A stretch of 64,000 nucleotides of DNA from Burkholderia mayonis (GTDB taxonomy: Bacteria; Pseudomonadota; Gammaproteobacteria; Burkholderiales; Burkholderiaceae). Positions 42,934-52,409 of this stretch are shown here, piece by piece. Under the pieces are notes generated by a model. The model had not been told where the DNA came from and ran no database searches. It saw nothing but the letters and a program-made list of their open reading frames with translations. The translations under genes and the position numbers were made by a program. The DNA is taken from positions 1,302,001 to 1,366,000 of the forward strand of contig NZ_CP013387.1 of NCBI RefSeq assembly GCF_001523745.2, in the 5' to 3' direction. How positions within the stretch are numbered: the stretch's first letter is position 1; every line of letters starts with the position of its first letter.

Positions 42934-43926
42934 ATGGCCCGCGCCGGCCTCACCCGCCTGGACGTCAAGCGCGCCCGCGAGGCACTCATCGCCCAAGGGC
43001 AGCATCCGTCGATCGACGCGATACGTATCGCGCTCGGCAACACGGGCTCAAAAACGACGATCCACCGGTACCTGAAGGAGCTCGAGGAAGCCGAAGGCGC
43101 GTCGCTGACGCGCGCCGCGCCGCTGTCCGAGGCCATTCAGGAACTCGTCGCGCGGCTCGCCGCGCGCTTGCATGAGGAAGCGCAGGCCGTGCTCGACCAG
43201 CAGACGGCGACCGCGGCCGCCGAACGCCAGCAGGCGCAGGCCGAGCGCGCGACGCTCACCGAGGAACTGGCCACGCTGCGCGCGCAGCTCACCGACGCGC
43301 GCGCCGGCCTCGAGCGCGAGCAGGTCGCGCACGCCGAGACGCGGGGCGGTTTGCAGCAGCGCACGCTCGACGTCGAGCGGCTCGGGCAGCAGGTGCGCGA
43401 TCTCGCCGAGCGCCTGACCGAGCACGAGGGCTTTCGGCGCTCGCTCGAGCAGAAACTTGCGCACGCCCACGAGGCGCTCGAGCATTTCCGCACGGCCAGC
43501 CGCGAACAGCGCGAGCAGGAGGCGCGCCGGCACGAGCAGCAGGTCCAGCAGCTGCAAGCCGAGTTGCGCCAGGCGAACCAGGCGGCGATCGTCAAGCAGA
43601 ACGAGATCACGCAACTGAACAAGGACAACGCGCGGCTCGTGGCCGAAGCCGGCGCCGCCGCCAAAGGCCTGCGCGAGCAGCAAGCGGCCGGCGAGCGCCT
43701 GCAGGCGGCGGTGAACCGGACGCTCGCCGAGCAGGCCCGTCTGGAGGCCGAGCGCGAGGCGCTGCAAGCGCTCAGCCGCTCGCAGGCCGAGGACCTGGCG
43801 CAAGCGCGCGCGGCGTTCGCGTCAGCGACGGCCGAGCGGGCGACACTGGCTGCCCAGCTCGAGGCTCAGCAGCAATTGCTTGCCGACTACCGGGCGCGGC
43901 TGGGTCTCGCCAGCGCGGCCGGCTGA
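42934..43926 (+). CDS. KfrA-like DNA-binding coiled-coil protein
   Basis: A 330-residue protein. Residues 1-60 form the KfrA_N DNA-binding domain (GLTRLDVKRAREALIAQGQH, PSIDAIRIALGNTGSKTTIH). Residues 70-325 are one long coiled coil rich in Gln, Glu, Arg and Ala. KfrA proteins autoregulate; TnpT relatives act with TnpS in resolution of Tn4651-type transposons. ATG at 42934 has GAGGAG upstream. It resembles in type the split tnpT of the outer element and may serve the inner one. Confidence 0.8.
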   Translation: MARAGLTRLDVKRAREALIAQGQHPSIDAIRIALGNTGSKTTIHRYLKELEEAEGASLTRAAPLSEAIQELVARLAARLHEEAQAVLDQQTATAAAERQQAQAERATLTEELATLRAQLTDARAGLEREQVAHAETRGGLQQRTLDVERLGQQVRDLAERLTEHEGFRRSLEQKLAHAHEALEHFRTASREQREQEARRHEQQVQQLQAELRQANQAAIVKQNEITQLNKDNARLVAEAGAAAKGLREQQAAGERLQAAVNRTLAEQARLEAEREALQALSRSQAEDLAQARAAFASATAERATLAAQLEAQQQLLADYRARLGLASAAG

Positions 43927-43961
43927 AACCGCCAGATTTCGTACGAAAAGGACGCGGCCCC
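43926..43961 (-). repeat. degenerate internal terminal-repeat copy
   Basis: AAACCGCCAGATTT then CGTACGAAAAGGACG is similar to the inner-transposon right end but ends CGGCCCC. It starts on the stop codon of the KfrA-like gene. Confidence 0.65.
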
Positions 43962-44011
43962 GCGAAATCGCTCAGTCGTTAAGTCATTGATTTGTAGCGT
44001 GATTTCAAACT

Positions 44012-44048
44012 AAACCGCCAGATTTTGCACGAAAAGGACGATTACCCC
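44012..44048 (-). repeat. exact internal copy of the right terminal repeat
   Basis: Identical over 37 bases to 59995-60031 and in the same orientation. The two copies flank the toxin-bearing 16 kb as direct repeats. Confidence 0.85.
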
Positions 44049-44149
44049 GTGCTCGGTTGGAACCTTGGGCACCTCCCCAGGTTTTGCACACTCTCTTCTA
44101 CGACTGACACCATTGCTTTCGCCCCGGACAGACCCAGCTAAGGAGCCAC

Positions 44150-47100
44150 TCAGTAGGGCCGCCAAGGCACGCCTGTCTGCAGTGTCACCACGGCGGCGGC
44201 GAGCAAGGTGAACGCGCCCGCGGCGCCTCCGATCACCAGGGTCTTGTTCTCCGTGAGCGTCCGAATCACATCGTTCAACTGCGCCCCTAGCTCGGCCGCG
44301 ATAGATTGGCCGGAGCCGGCGAGCGGTGCGCGCGCCCCTGCGGCACAAAGGTGGTCAACGCTGGAAAACAGCATTCCATAGATCGCTCCTTCGAGGGCTG
44401 CTTCATATAACTGGGTGCCGCTGAGCTTTTGATTATCGATCCCGAAAGCTGCAATCGCCATTCCGGCAACATTTGCCCCGGCGTTCACCGTCGCTCCTGC
44501 GATGACCTTGATGGCCCACTTGTCGGTCAGCGCGGGCGCAATGGGGGACAAGAAACCGGCAATCCATCCCGCGACGGAGCCGGAGGCCGCGCCTTGCGTC
44601 ATCGCATGGGATAAGCCCGACCAATTCCACGAACGGCTGTGCGTGCCCAAGTAGCCTATGCCGGAGCTACCCGCCCCGGTCGCCGCGCCGCTCAGCGCAC
44701 CTCCGCTGGCCTTGATCGCCATGCGGGCGGCTACGCTCCTGGCGCTTTGGCGTGTGGCTGCGGCGGCGGACTGCTGGCCTGCGAGATCGGCGTCGCCGGC
44801 GATGCCCACATCGAGGTCGGCAGCGACCGCGTCGGACAGCCCGTCCGTCACGAACGAGCCAGCCGCGCCCAACGCCGTCAACGCACCCATGCCCAGATAC
44901 GCACCGAACAGGCTCCAGCTGAAATGCCCGGTCGGATCGATGTGATTGAGCGGAGCATTGAGTTCGAAGGCAAAGCGATTCCACGCATCGGCGCGTTCCA
45001 GACTGCCAGAGCCGAGCCGCGAATCCGGGGTGAGGAACCGACCGATCACGGGGGCGTAGCAACGCGCGCCAAAGTCGTATAGACCGAGCTCCTGGTCCCA
45101 GGGCTTGCCTTCGTATCGCGCCAGCTCAGGCGTCGAGCCGGCGGTTGCCCGGGGCAGGCCGTAGCCATCGTAGGCGATAACTTCGAGCATGCCCCCGTCT
45201 TCACCCAGGACATGAGTGATATTGCCTTTGCGGTCGCGGCGGAAATACCGGCGCTGTACCGTCGATCCGGTTGTCTCGATCGAGGCGGCTTGCCCGAGCC
45301 GGTCGGTCAGCCATTTCACGACTCGGATGCTTCCGTCGGCGCCCACCTGCTCCTGGTAGGCGGGACCCACGTAGTAAATCGTGTGGCCATCCGCGCGCGC
45401 TTCCTTTACGCGTTGCCCGTGCTCATCCGACCAGCTGCGCATCAGCACCGCCTCGGCTCGTGCCACATTGGCCAGTCGGCCCAATCCGTCGTAGCCGAAT
45501 TGAAGCGTCTCACCGTTCGATTCTCGACTCGCCGTTCGCCCGCACGCGTCCTGTGAGGCACGGTATATCACGTCTCGGCCCTTGAGGATCGTGCGGGGAA
45601 AATGCCCGTTATAGTCGGTGTAGCGATTGCCATCCTTGACCAGCAGATCGCCGCCGGGCCCGTAGGCGTAACTGCCATTGCCGTCCGGGAAACCGGGTAC
45701 TGCGGCCGACACCAGCCGCTTGTCGAGATAGGCGAACGACTCCGCGCGGCGCGCGACGTGTTCCACCTCGAGAGTCAGCTGTCCGAGCAGATCGTAGTCT
45801 AGGGAAAAATCCAGCCGCGCCATGTCGTCCCGGCCAGTAAGCGTTTCGCCATAGCGCAGATCCAGCGGGTTGTAATTGTACTCGGCGCGGATCCGGTCGC
45901 CGAGATCCACCCGCCCTGGATTCCCCATGGGCGTGGCACGCTCCAGCGGATAGACGATGGACACGCCGTCGAGATCCTGCCGCGTCATCACGCCGTGGCT
46001 ATACTGACGGTCCAGCCGGGTATCGTCCGGATAGCGCCGCGATGCCACCCGGCCGACCGGATCGAACACCGTCGTCGTAACGAAAGGCGCGCGCGCGCCG
46101 GCGATCGCCGAGGTTTCCTCGCAGTTGCGGCCATAGCAGTCGTAGGCGAAACGGCGCGACAGCTCCGTGGTTTCGTCGGCGGCGACGATGGTCACCACGC
46201 TCAGCTCCCCGTTGCCGTTGGCGCCGGCGTCGTAGACCTGCCTGAACTCCCTCCCGTCGGCCATGCGACGGCGGATCACCCGCCCCAGCGCATCGTGATC
46301 GTAGCGGTCAATACCGCCGGCCGCATCGGTAATGGACACCAGCAGACCCGTGCCGGCGTCGTGCCGGTAACGTAACGCATAGCCTTGGCCCGTCGTGTTC
46401 TGGTCGGGGTTGTCATAGAGCGTCTTGCGGCCCAGCGAGTCATACGCGATGGTGTTGACCACGCCAGCAGGGTCCGTGGACCGCAGCATTCGGCCGAGCG
46501 CATCGTAAGCAAAGCGGGTTTCCTCACGGCCCTGCGGGCCCGAGACCGCGCTCGCCCGCAGGTGGCCATCGAAGAAATGCGACGTCGTTTGCCGCGTATA
46601 CGCCTCTGGCGCGCCGACGGCCTCCGTGACCGTCTCCCGCTGACCGGCATGGTATTCCCAGGTCAGCACGACGGAACGCTCGCCGTCCTTGCCAGCGGGC
46701 GCGACCTGCCGGGTCGGCCGGCCTTGGACGTCGTACTCCCAGGTTGTCTCCCGCGGGGCGCTCAGGGCGGACAAATTCGGCGCGAAGAACGGCACGCTGC
46801 GCGTGGCCGGCTTGCCGCACGCTGCATATGTCGTCAGGACTGCGACGTTTCCCTGTGTCCTGCCGCTTTGTGTCGCGGCGAGGGTCGTCCGGGCGAGACC
46901 GTCCACATAGTGGCGCGCCCAGCTCGTCTCCCGCGCCGCGCTGTCCGGGAACGATTGCAAGACGCTGCGCTCCGCATACAGGCCCCCTGTGCCATCACTC
47001 AGATAGTCCAATCGTTCCAGGGTCAGCACGCGCGCTCGACCAAAGGCCGGCGTGCCGGTAACCCGGCTCGTCACGCGATTCGCATCCTCCTGTGCGCACC

Positions 47101-50100
47101 CTTCCGGCACCGGCCCTTGCCGACATGCCTGACGCCCGAAGCCGTCCAGTCCGACGATATGTATGAAGCCATTCGCGTCCTGCTCCGCTACCCTGACGCC
47201 GAATCGCGGGTCATAGCCATAGTGAACGGCGAGCGAGACGCCTTGCGCGTTCGCCGGCATAGTCACGGTGGCTGGGTAGGTGTGATAGACGGTCTCGAAC
47301 GCGATGGTCGAGGTGGCGCCGCCTGGCCGCGTCTCGGCGATCCGGTTGCCGCGCGCGTCATAGCTCAGCCGCGTGGTCAGGAACACCTCGTTGGTATCGT
47401 CCCAGCGACTCCGCGTCAGCACATCGCGGGTGCGTGGCGCGTAAGTATGGACCGTGAGCTGATAGTCGCCGGGCCGAAACGCCGAGATCCGGTCGTCGCG
47501 TGCGTTGGCGGACCGCTTCTCGTACAGCGGATAGCCCAATGCCCAGGATTCCCGCGGACCCGCCGCGTCGTTCTGGAACAGGCGGTGCGTATAAACGACT
47601 TCGTTCGCGGCCAGTGGTTCGACGGATGGAAAGGACGCCGTCGGTTGGATGCTGGATGGGTCTTGCCAGGCGACGTAGCCATACCAGACGGATGTGCTCG
47701 GGTTGCCGTAGTCGTCATAACCCGTACTGCTGGCCACTGTGTAATCCGGCACGCCGTAATCGTAGTGCCAGGCCAGCGTGCCGGTCCTCCGCACCTCATA
47801 TGCGGCCGCGGTCGACACGGGCTGCGGCGCCTGATACGTGTTGACCGAGCAACTGAGCACCACGATCTTGCCGGCCGCCGTCACCCGCGGATCCTTGCTG
47901 ATCGTCGGATCGGCTTCCATGCGCTCGCCGGCCAGATGACCCAGATACGGAAAATCCTGAAGATAGCGCTGCACGCGTCGCAAACCGGTTTGCAGATCCG
48001 TGCTCGTCACCTCGCCAAAACCTTCCCAGCCGTGTCCGCCGAGATCGATTCGGGCATTGCCGTATCGCATGCGGAAACTGCGTATATAGGAGTACCGGTT
48101 CGCCTGAGAGTCGTTCGTCAGGGTGTAGTCCGATACGACATTGATCGCCTGCCCAATTACCTCCTGCACCGGGAACTGTGCGGGCGACAGGCGGGCGGAA
48201 TAGCGCCGCGCACTGGCATGAGGGTAGGAAGGCCGTGTATCCGAGTAATAGGTATCGGGATCGCTCAGCGTCGCATAGCGGATCGAAACGCTGCCACCCA
48301 GTCCGTTGGTGATCTGGTTGAGCAGATCCGGCATCGGACCGGCGGCAAGAAACGGCTGTACCTGCACGTTGTTTGCGGAATCTGCGTAGGTGTAGAGCAG
48401 ATCCGCTTTGCCGTCGCCATTGGCGTCGCCGATCAGGTAATTGAGCGCAGCGACGCCGTGCCTCGTATCCAGATCTGCGAGCTGGCGGAAGCTGCCATCG
48501 GGCACGGAGCCGTACACCGTTGCATTCAGGATTCCATGGGTATCGCGCCAACAGTTCAGCAGGCAGGTTTGCGATCCGCCGTTGAAGCCCATCGGGAAGA
48601 GATGAGAGGCCGAGACGGCCTGTCCGGGGAAAGTCGATGAGGGCCCGGCCACAAATCCGCCCGCCGCGTCCGACAGAAACGACTGAATCGTGAGCGGCAT
48701 CGATGAAGACTGGCTGACCTGGACAATGTCGACGAGGCCGTCGCCATTGGCATCCGCGGGCAGGACGAGAACCTGGTTGACCGTCGGCACGTTGAGGCAC
48801 GACGACACGACACGAGAAAAGAACGCGACGCCGCCCGCGCCGCTTTGCGTAACGAACGACGTGGTGTTGACGAGGCCGTGCGGGTCTTTCCACAGCAGAA
48901 CCATGTCGACCATGCCGTCACCGTTGACGTCGAGCGCCCACAGCGAATCCCGCGATGCAGGCGCCGGAAATTCCGTGACGACGGTCAGCGCCGGTGCGCG
49001 CAAACTGCCGTTGTCGCCCGAGAATTGCGACAGGTAAGTGTCGAAGGCAAGCCGGTTATGTGGATCGCCATAGGCCACAACGAAGTCCGTGCGCCCGTCT
49101 GCATCGGCATCGAGCGCATAGATGTCAACCCGGTTCTGCCCCCACGGCGCGTTCGTCTGCGTGGTCCTTGGCCCGGCAAAGCCGTCCCCCGTGGACAGGA
49201 ATACATCGAATGCCAAGCGCCCGCGGTCGGAGTAGGCGACTACGAGATCGGTCAGGCCGTTGCCGTTGACGTCGCCCGGCAGGATCTGGTAGTTCGCGCT
49301 CGGACCATAAGCGCTCAACGCGCAGTCCCGGCCCCGAACATAAGTCACGCGGCCCCGCTCGATGCGCGCCAGAAAGACAGCGGCATGTAGAACCCCACGA
49401 TCGGCGTAGATCTGCACCATATCGGTGATCCCGTCGCCGTTGACGTCCATGGGAATGGTCTGCAGCACACTCACGCGGTTCAACAACTGGCTGGCCGGTT
49501 GCGTGGTATCGAAGCCCGGCCGGGGTACGTCCTGCCAACCCGCGCGAATCAACCGCAGCTCGGCGCCGTCGGCACCTACGACCGTGACGGATTCCAGGCA
49601 GCTCAACCGGGTCGCGCTACTGGTCCGGTACTTCAGCGCGTACTTGCGCACCGGGACGCCGCCAGCGAGAGACACGCTGATCGTCTCCAGCAGATATGAC
49701 GTGGTGACTGCATGTCCGCCCAAATACGTGCACATGACATCCGGCCGCACCTGTGAGCAGTAGATGAAATCGACATAGCGGTTTGCCGCCAAATCGGCGC
49801 GAACGGTATAGGTGATGCGGGAGAGATAAAACGCGCCGGTATTCCGGCTCCCGGGCACAGGCGTGTTCGTGTAGCGGTACTCGACCCGGTTGCCGTGCAG
49901 ATCCTCTGTAGCGGCGAGCGCCCAGACGCGGACATGCCGGGTATCTCCCGCGAGGATGAGACTGTCCGGCGTCGTGCCGTACTCGCGTTTCGTCCCGTCC
50001 TTCAGGTAAACGATAAAGCCGTCCTGCGGCGCGGCCCCGGCCACGACCTTGGACCAGTCGTGGATCTCTGCGTAGTACACCGTGCCGGCGTGGCCGTATG

Positions 50101-50410
50101 CGCCGAATACGGCGATCAAGCGCTGTCCGTCAAGCATGTACCGGTCGTTGGGGCCGTAGTCGACGCAACCGTTGAAGCCATCGACATCGTGCGTCGCTTT
50201 CGTGCGCGTTATCGCCGACAGTCCTGTCAGGCTCCAGCCGACCCCGAGCACGCTGTTGCCTTGCTGGTGGCCGTAGGCTAGACCGATGCGCGGGTGCACC
50301 CCCGCGATGCCGGGAGGAACGTCAATGGGCAGGTGATAGGTTGCCTGCCCATTGACGTCGACCTCGAACTTCCCTTGCCGCAGACCGACCGCGGATGGAA
50401 TCAGTGTCAT
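44150..50410 (-). CDS. SpvB/FG-GAP/RHS toxin, TcB-TcC-like fusion
   Basis: A 2086-residue protein. Residues 1-290 are an SpvB-type domain (VDVNGQATYHLPIDVPPGIA, YGHQQGNSVLGVGWSLTGLS). About 310-700 hold six FG-GAP/VCBS calcium-binding repeats such as DVNGDGITDMVQIY, DVNGNGLTDLVVAY and DANGDGKADLLYTY. A TcdB-middle-like part follows, and then RHS/YD repeats. The RHS core ends ELGLYDFGARCYAPVIGRFL, APLNHIDPTGH. The last 260 residues are a variable Gly/Ala-rich tail with a membrane-like segment near the end. In size and order it matches a TcB plus TcC protein. No TcA-type gene is in the window. Confidence 0.82.
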   Translation of the reverse strand: MTLIPSAVGLRQGKFEVDVNGQATYHLPIDVPPGIAGVHPRIGLAYGHQQGNSVLGVGWSLTGLSAITRTKATHDVDGFNGCVDYGPNDRYMLDGQRLIAVFGAYGHAGTVYYAEIHDWSKVVAGAAPQDGFIVYLKDGTKREYGTTPDSLILAGDTRHVRVWALAATEDLHGNRVEYRYTNTPVPGSRNTGAFYLSRITYTVRADLAANRYVDFIYCSQVRPDVMCTYLGGHAVTTSYLLETISVSLAGGVPVRKYALKYRTSSATRLSCLESVTVVGADGAELRLIRAGWQDVPRPGFDTTQPASQLLNRVSVLQTIPMDVNGDGITDMVQIYADRGVLHAAVFLARIERGRVTYVRGRDCALSAYGPSANYQILPGDVNGNGLTDLVVAYSDRGRLAFDVFLSTGDGFAGPRTTQTNAPWGQNRVDIYALDADADGRTDFVVAYGDPHNRLAFDTYLSQFSGDNGSLRAPALTVVTEFPAPASRDSLWALDVNGDGMVDMVLLWKDPHGLVNTTSFVTQSGAGGVAFFSRVVSSCLNVPTVNQVLVLPADANGDGLVDIVQVSQSSSMPLTIQSFLSDAAGGFVAGPSSTFPGQAVSASHLFPMGFNGGSQTCLLNCWRDTHGILNATVYGSVPDGSFRQLADLDTRHGVAALNYLIGDANGDGKADLLYTYADSANNVQVQPFLAAGPMPDLLNQITNGLGGSVSIRYATLSDPDTYYSDTRPSYPHASARRYSARLSPAQFPVQEVIGQAINVVSDYTLTNDSQANRYSYIRSFRMRYGNARIDLGGHGWEGFGEVTSTDLQTGLRRVQRYLQDFPYLGHLAGERMEADPTISKDPRVTAAGKIVVLSCSVNTYQAPQPVSTAAAYEVRRTGTLAWHYDYGVPDYTVASSTGYDDYGNPSTSVWYGYVAWQDPSSIQPTASFPSVEPLAANEVVYTHRLFQNDAAGPRESWALGYPLYEKRSANARDDRISAFRPGDYQLTVHTYAPRTRDVLTRSRWDDTNEVFLTTRLSYDARGNRIAETRPGGATSTIAFETVYHTYPATVTMPANAQGVSLAVHYGYDPRFGVRVAEQDANGFIHIVGLDGFGRQACRQGPVPEGCAQEDANRVTSRVTGTPAFGRARVLTLERLDYLSDGTGGLYAERSVLQSFPDSAARETSWARHYVDGLARTTLAATQSGRTQGNVAVLTTYAACGKPATRSVPFFAPNLSALSAPRETTWEYDVQGRPTRQVAPAGKDGERSVVLTWEYHAGQRETVTEAVGAPEAYTRQTTSHFFDGHLRASAVSGPQGREETRFAYDALGRMLRSTDPAGVVNTIAYDSLGRKTLYDNPDQNTTGQGYALRYRHDAGTGLLVSITDAAGGIDRYDHDALGRVIRRRMADGREFRQVYDAGANGNGELSVVTIVAADETTELSRRFAYDCYGRNCEETSAIAGARAPFVTTTVFDPVGRVASRRYPDDTRLDRQYSHGVMTRQDLDGVSIVYPLERATPMGNPGRVDLGDRIRAEYNYNPLDLRYGETLTGRDDMARLDFSLDYDLLGQLTLEVEHVARRAESFAYLDKRLVSAAVPGFPDGNGSYAYGPGGDLLVKDGNRYTDYNGHFPRTILKGRDVIYRASQDACGRTASRESNGETLQFGYDGLGRLANVARAEAVLMRSWSDEHGQRVKEARADGHTIYYVGPAYQEQVGADGSIRVVKWLTDRLGQAASIETTGSTVQRRYFRRDRKGNITHVLGEDGGMLEVIAYDGYGLPRATAGSTPELARYEGKPWDQELGLYDFGARCYAPVIGRFLTPDSRLGSGSLERADAWNRFAFELNAPLNHIDPTGHFSWSLFGAYLGMGALTALGAAGSFVTDGLSDAVAADLDVGIAGDADLAGQQSAAAATRQSARSVAARMAIKASGGALSGAATGAGSSGIGYLGTHSRSWNWSGLSHAMTQGAASGSVAGWIAGFLSPIAPALTDKWAIKVIAGATVNAGANVAGMAIAAFGIDNQKLSGTQLYEAALEGAIYGMLFSSVDHLCAAGARAPLAGSGQSIAAELGAQLNDVIRTLTENKTLVIGGAAGAFTLLAAAVVTLQTGVPWRPY

Positions 50411-50429
50411 GGGTGCCCCAGCTTCAGAT

Positions 50430-51017
50430 TTACGCGGCTGTTGCCGGTTTCTTGACGTCCCACACGACCACCGAGCTGGGGTAGCCGCTTTGCTGTACCG
50501 TTGCTACGCAAGTTTGGGCGGTCGGCAGCATCCAGACGGAGACGTTTTGCGACGAACCGGAATTCTCATCGGTCCAGATCAGATTGGTCTCGCTGGAAAG
50601 CGTGACCTGTTCGCACAGATCCTGGCGGACGCATGCCAACAAGGAATAGGGTGTCACCGGGGGGTATCGGTAATCGGAGACCGCGACGCAGCCCAGTGCA
50701 ATGTATCCGTCAGGCGCCTTCGGCATATAGATCCCCAGCTTGCTCGAGTGCTTGGAATTGTCACTGATCCAGACCTGCGTAAAACCCCGGGCATACGTCA
50801 AACCATCAAAACCATCACCCACGGATCTATAAATATTCTGACTTACCGACGGCGCATTATTGTAGTTTGGCTCCGCGGTCATGCCCAGCATACTCCAACT
50901 AACGTTCTCGATACGAGCCTTCCAGAATGAAATGCCGCGAGTCGCACCCGACCCGTGATCCGTAACCGGCGTCGGCCAGAAGTCGCTGGTCATTTCATTT
51001 TGCAGATAAATCGGCAT
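50430..51017 (-). CDS. Vps62-related protein (DUF946)
   Basis: A 195-residue protein. TYARGFTQVWISDNSKHSSK, LGIYMPKAPDGYIALGCVAV and late NVSVWMLPTAQTCVATVQ match the Vps62/DUF946 family, often found as a domain in bacterial toxins and fungal proteins. GAGGTG precedes the ATG at 51017. The toxin gene starts 19 bases after its stop, so they are co-transcribed. Its role might be delivery, carbohydrate or membrane binding; this is inference. Confidence 0.75.
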   Translation of the reverse strand: MPIYLQNEMTSDFWPTPVTDHGSGATRGISFWKARIENVSWSMLGMTAEPNYNNAPSVSQNIYRSVGDGFDGLTYARGFTQVWISDNSKHSSKLGIYMPKAPDGYIALGCVAVSDYRYPPVTPYSLLACVRQDLCEQVTLSSETNLIWTDENSGSSQNVSVWMLPTAQTCVATVQQSGYPSSVVVWDVKKPATAA

Positions 51018-51137
51018 ATTCACCTCGAGAAAGTTAATTTTAGATAATGAACATCGCCACATCATTGCGACACCTGGCAGCGGTGACTGCATTCCCGTCA
51101 GCGCTTCGGTAAGAGAATTGTAATTTAAATTAATCAA

Positions 51138-51349
51138 ATCAGGCTTGTCGGCACGAAAAAATATACTCTGAATTTTTGGCGATTGTTGGTTAAGGTTAAT
51201 TTTTTTGACCTCCGCAGCAAATTTTCAGTCAATTTCTAATGAGTAAATTATTGGAAATTCGATTCTGAGCGCGTTTGAAAATTGTGCCGAAATATAATTG
51301 AAAGGGGGCGTGTGAAAAAACGAACATCAGGAACGGCAGGCTGCGTATT
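51138..51349. other. low-GC leader of the toxin operon
   Basis: AT-rich sequence upstream of the Vps62-related gene, with A- and T-runs, likely containing the toxin operon promoter. No clear -35/-10 pair is claimed. Confidence 0.45.
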
Positions 51350-51545
51350 CCGGCGAACGTGATCAGCGATTTCGGTTGAACGTGATCAGTGGTTCCGATT
51401 GATGGTGATCGGCCGTTTCGGTCGAAGGTGATCGCTGATCACCGGTTTCCGAAACGAGCGATCATCTTGCCGAAACGGGTGATCACGTTCCCGGAATGAG
51501 TGATCAGCGAACCGAAATAGCTGATCACGCGACCGAAACGGGATG
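51350..51545. repeat. array of GTGATCA/CCGAAA repeats
   Basis: About eight units of roughly 20-25 bases. The first four read like CGTGATCAGCGATTTCGGT; the last four read in the opposite sense, like CCGAAACGGGTGATCACG. The change of direction is near 51440. Such arrays are multiple transposase-binding sites at ends of IS21-family (IS408-like) elements. The istA fragment starts about 80 bases further right. Confidence 0.7.
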
Positions 51546-51624
51546 GCCGCTCCGGCTCGGCGGTGGTGTTGCGCATGTGATCAACGACGGGCGTTAGCCT
51601 TATCTCTTTTTAGGGGACAGGTTG

Positions 51625-52405
51625 ATGCCGGCACATCGGATGAGCGTGCGCAGCGCAAACTGAAGGAAGTATTGCGGCTGAAGTGGGCGTGCGGCCTGTC
51701 GCACCGCCAAATCAGCCGCGCGATCGGCATCAGCGTCGGCGCCATCTCGGCATACGCCGCACGCGCCAGCGCGGCGGGCCTCGACAGGGCTGCCGTCGAA
51801 CCGCTGGCCGACGACGAGCTTGAGATCAGGTTGGACCTGCCGGAGGAAACAGCGGCCCCGACCCGGCGGGTCGAGCCGGATTACGCGGCGATGCACCGCG
51901 ACCTGCGCCGCAAGGGCGTGACGTTGCAGTTGCTCTGGGAGGAGTACGTCGAGGCTCACCCCGATCAACGCACCTACCGCTATACGCAGTTCTGCCAGCG
52001 CTACAAGGACTGGGCTGCAGCACTGAAGCGTTCGATGCGCCAGCAACACCGCGCTGGCGAGAAGCTGTTCGCCGACTTCGCCGGACAAGCCGTGCCAATC
52101 CTCGGCCGCGACGGAGGCGTCGCGTTCAAGGCCCACGTGTTCGTGGCCGTCCTCGGCGCCTCGAACTACACCTATGCATGTGCGACGCGTTCCGAGACGA
52201 TGCCCGACTGGATCGGCAGCCTGATCGACGCGTTGGAATTCTACGGCGGCGTTCCCGAGCTGCTGGTGCCCGACAACCCCAAGGCATTGATCGCCAAGGC
52301 TGACCGGTACGAACCGGTTCTGGGCAACACCACGCAGGACTTCGTGAACCACTACGCGACCGCCATGTTGCCGGCGCGGCCGCGCAAGCCGCAGGACAAA
52401 GCGCG
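51625..52405 (+). pseudogene. istA: IS21-family istA fragment (IS408-like)
   Basis: The plus strand encodes KLKEVLRLKWACGLSHRQIS, RAIGISVGAISAYAARASAA, EKLFADFAGQAVPILGRDGG (first Asp), PELLVPDNPKALIAKADRY (second Asp) and ends at RKPQDKA. The start MPAHRMSVR is out of frame with KLKEVL because of about five extra bases near 51650, and the 3' third is replaced by the serine-recombinase fragment at about 52405. It is unlike the intact IS21 at 32290-35654. Confidence 0.82.
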
Positions 52406-52409
52406 GGCT

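Noticed and set aside
41936..44048. A complete 2.1-kb transposon of its own
   Set aside because: The base after the right-end copy starts GTGCT, not TGCTT, so this stretch did not insert here as a unit.
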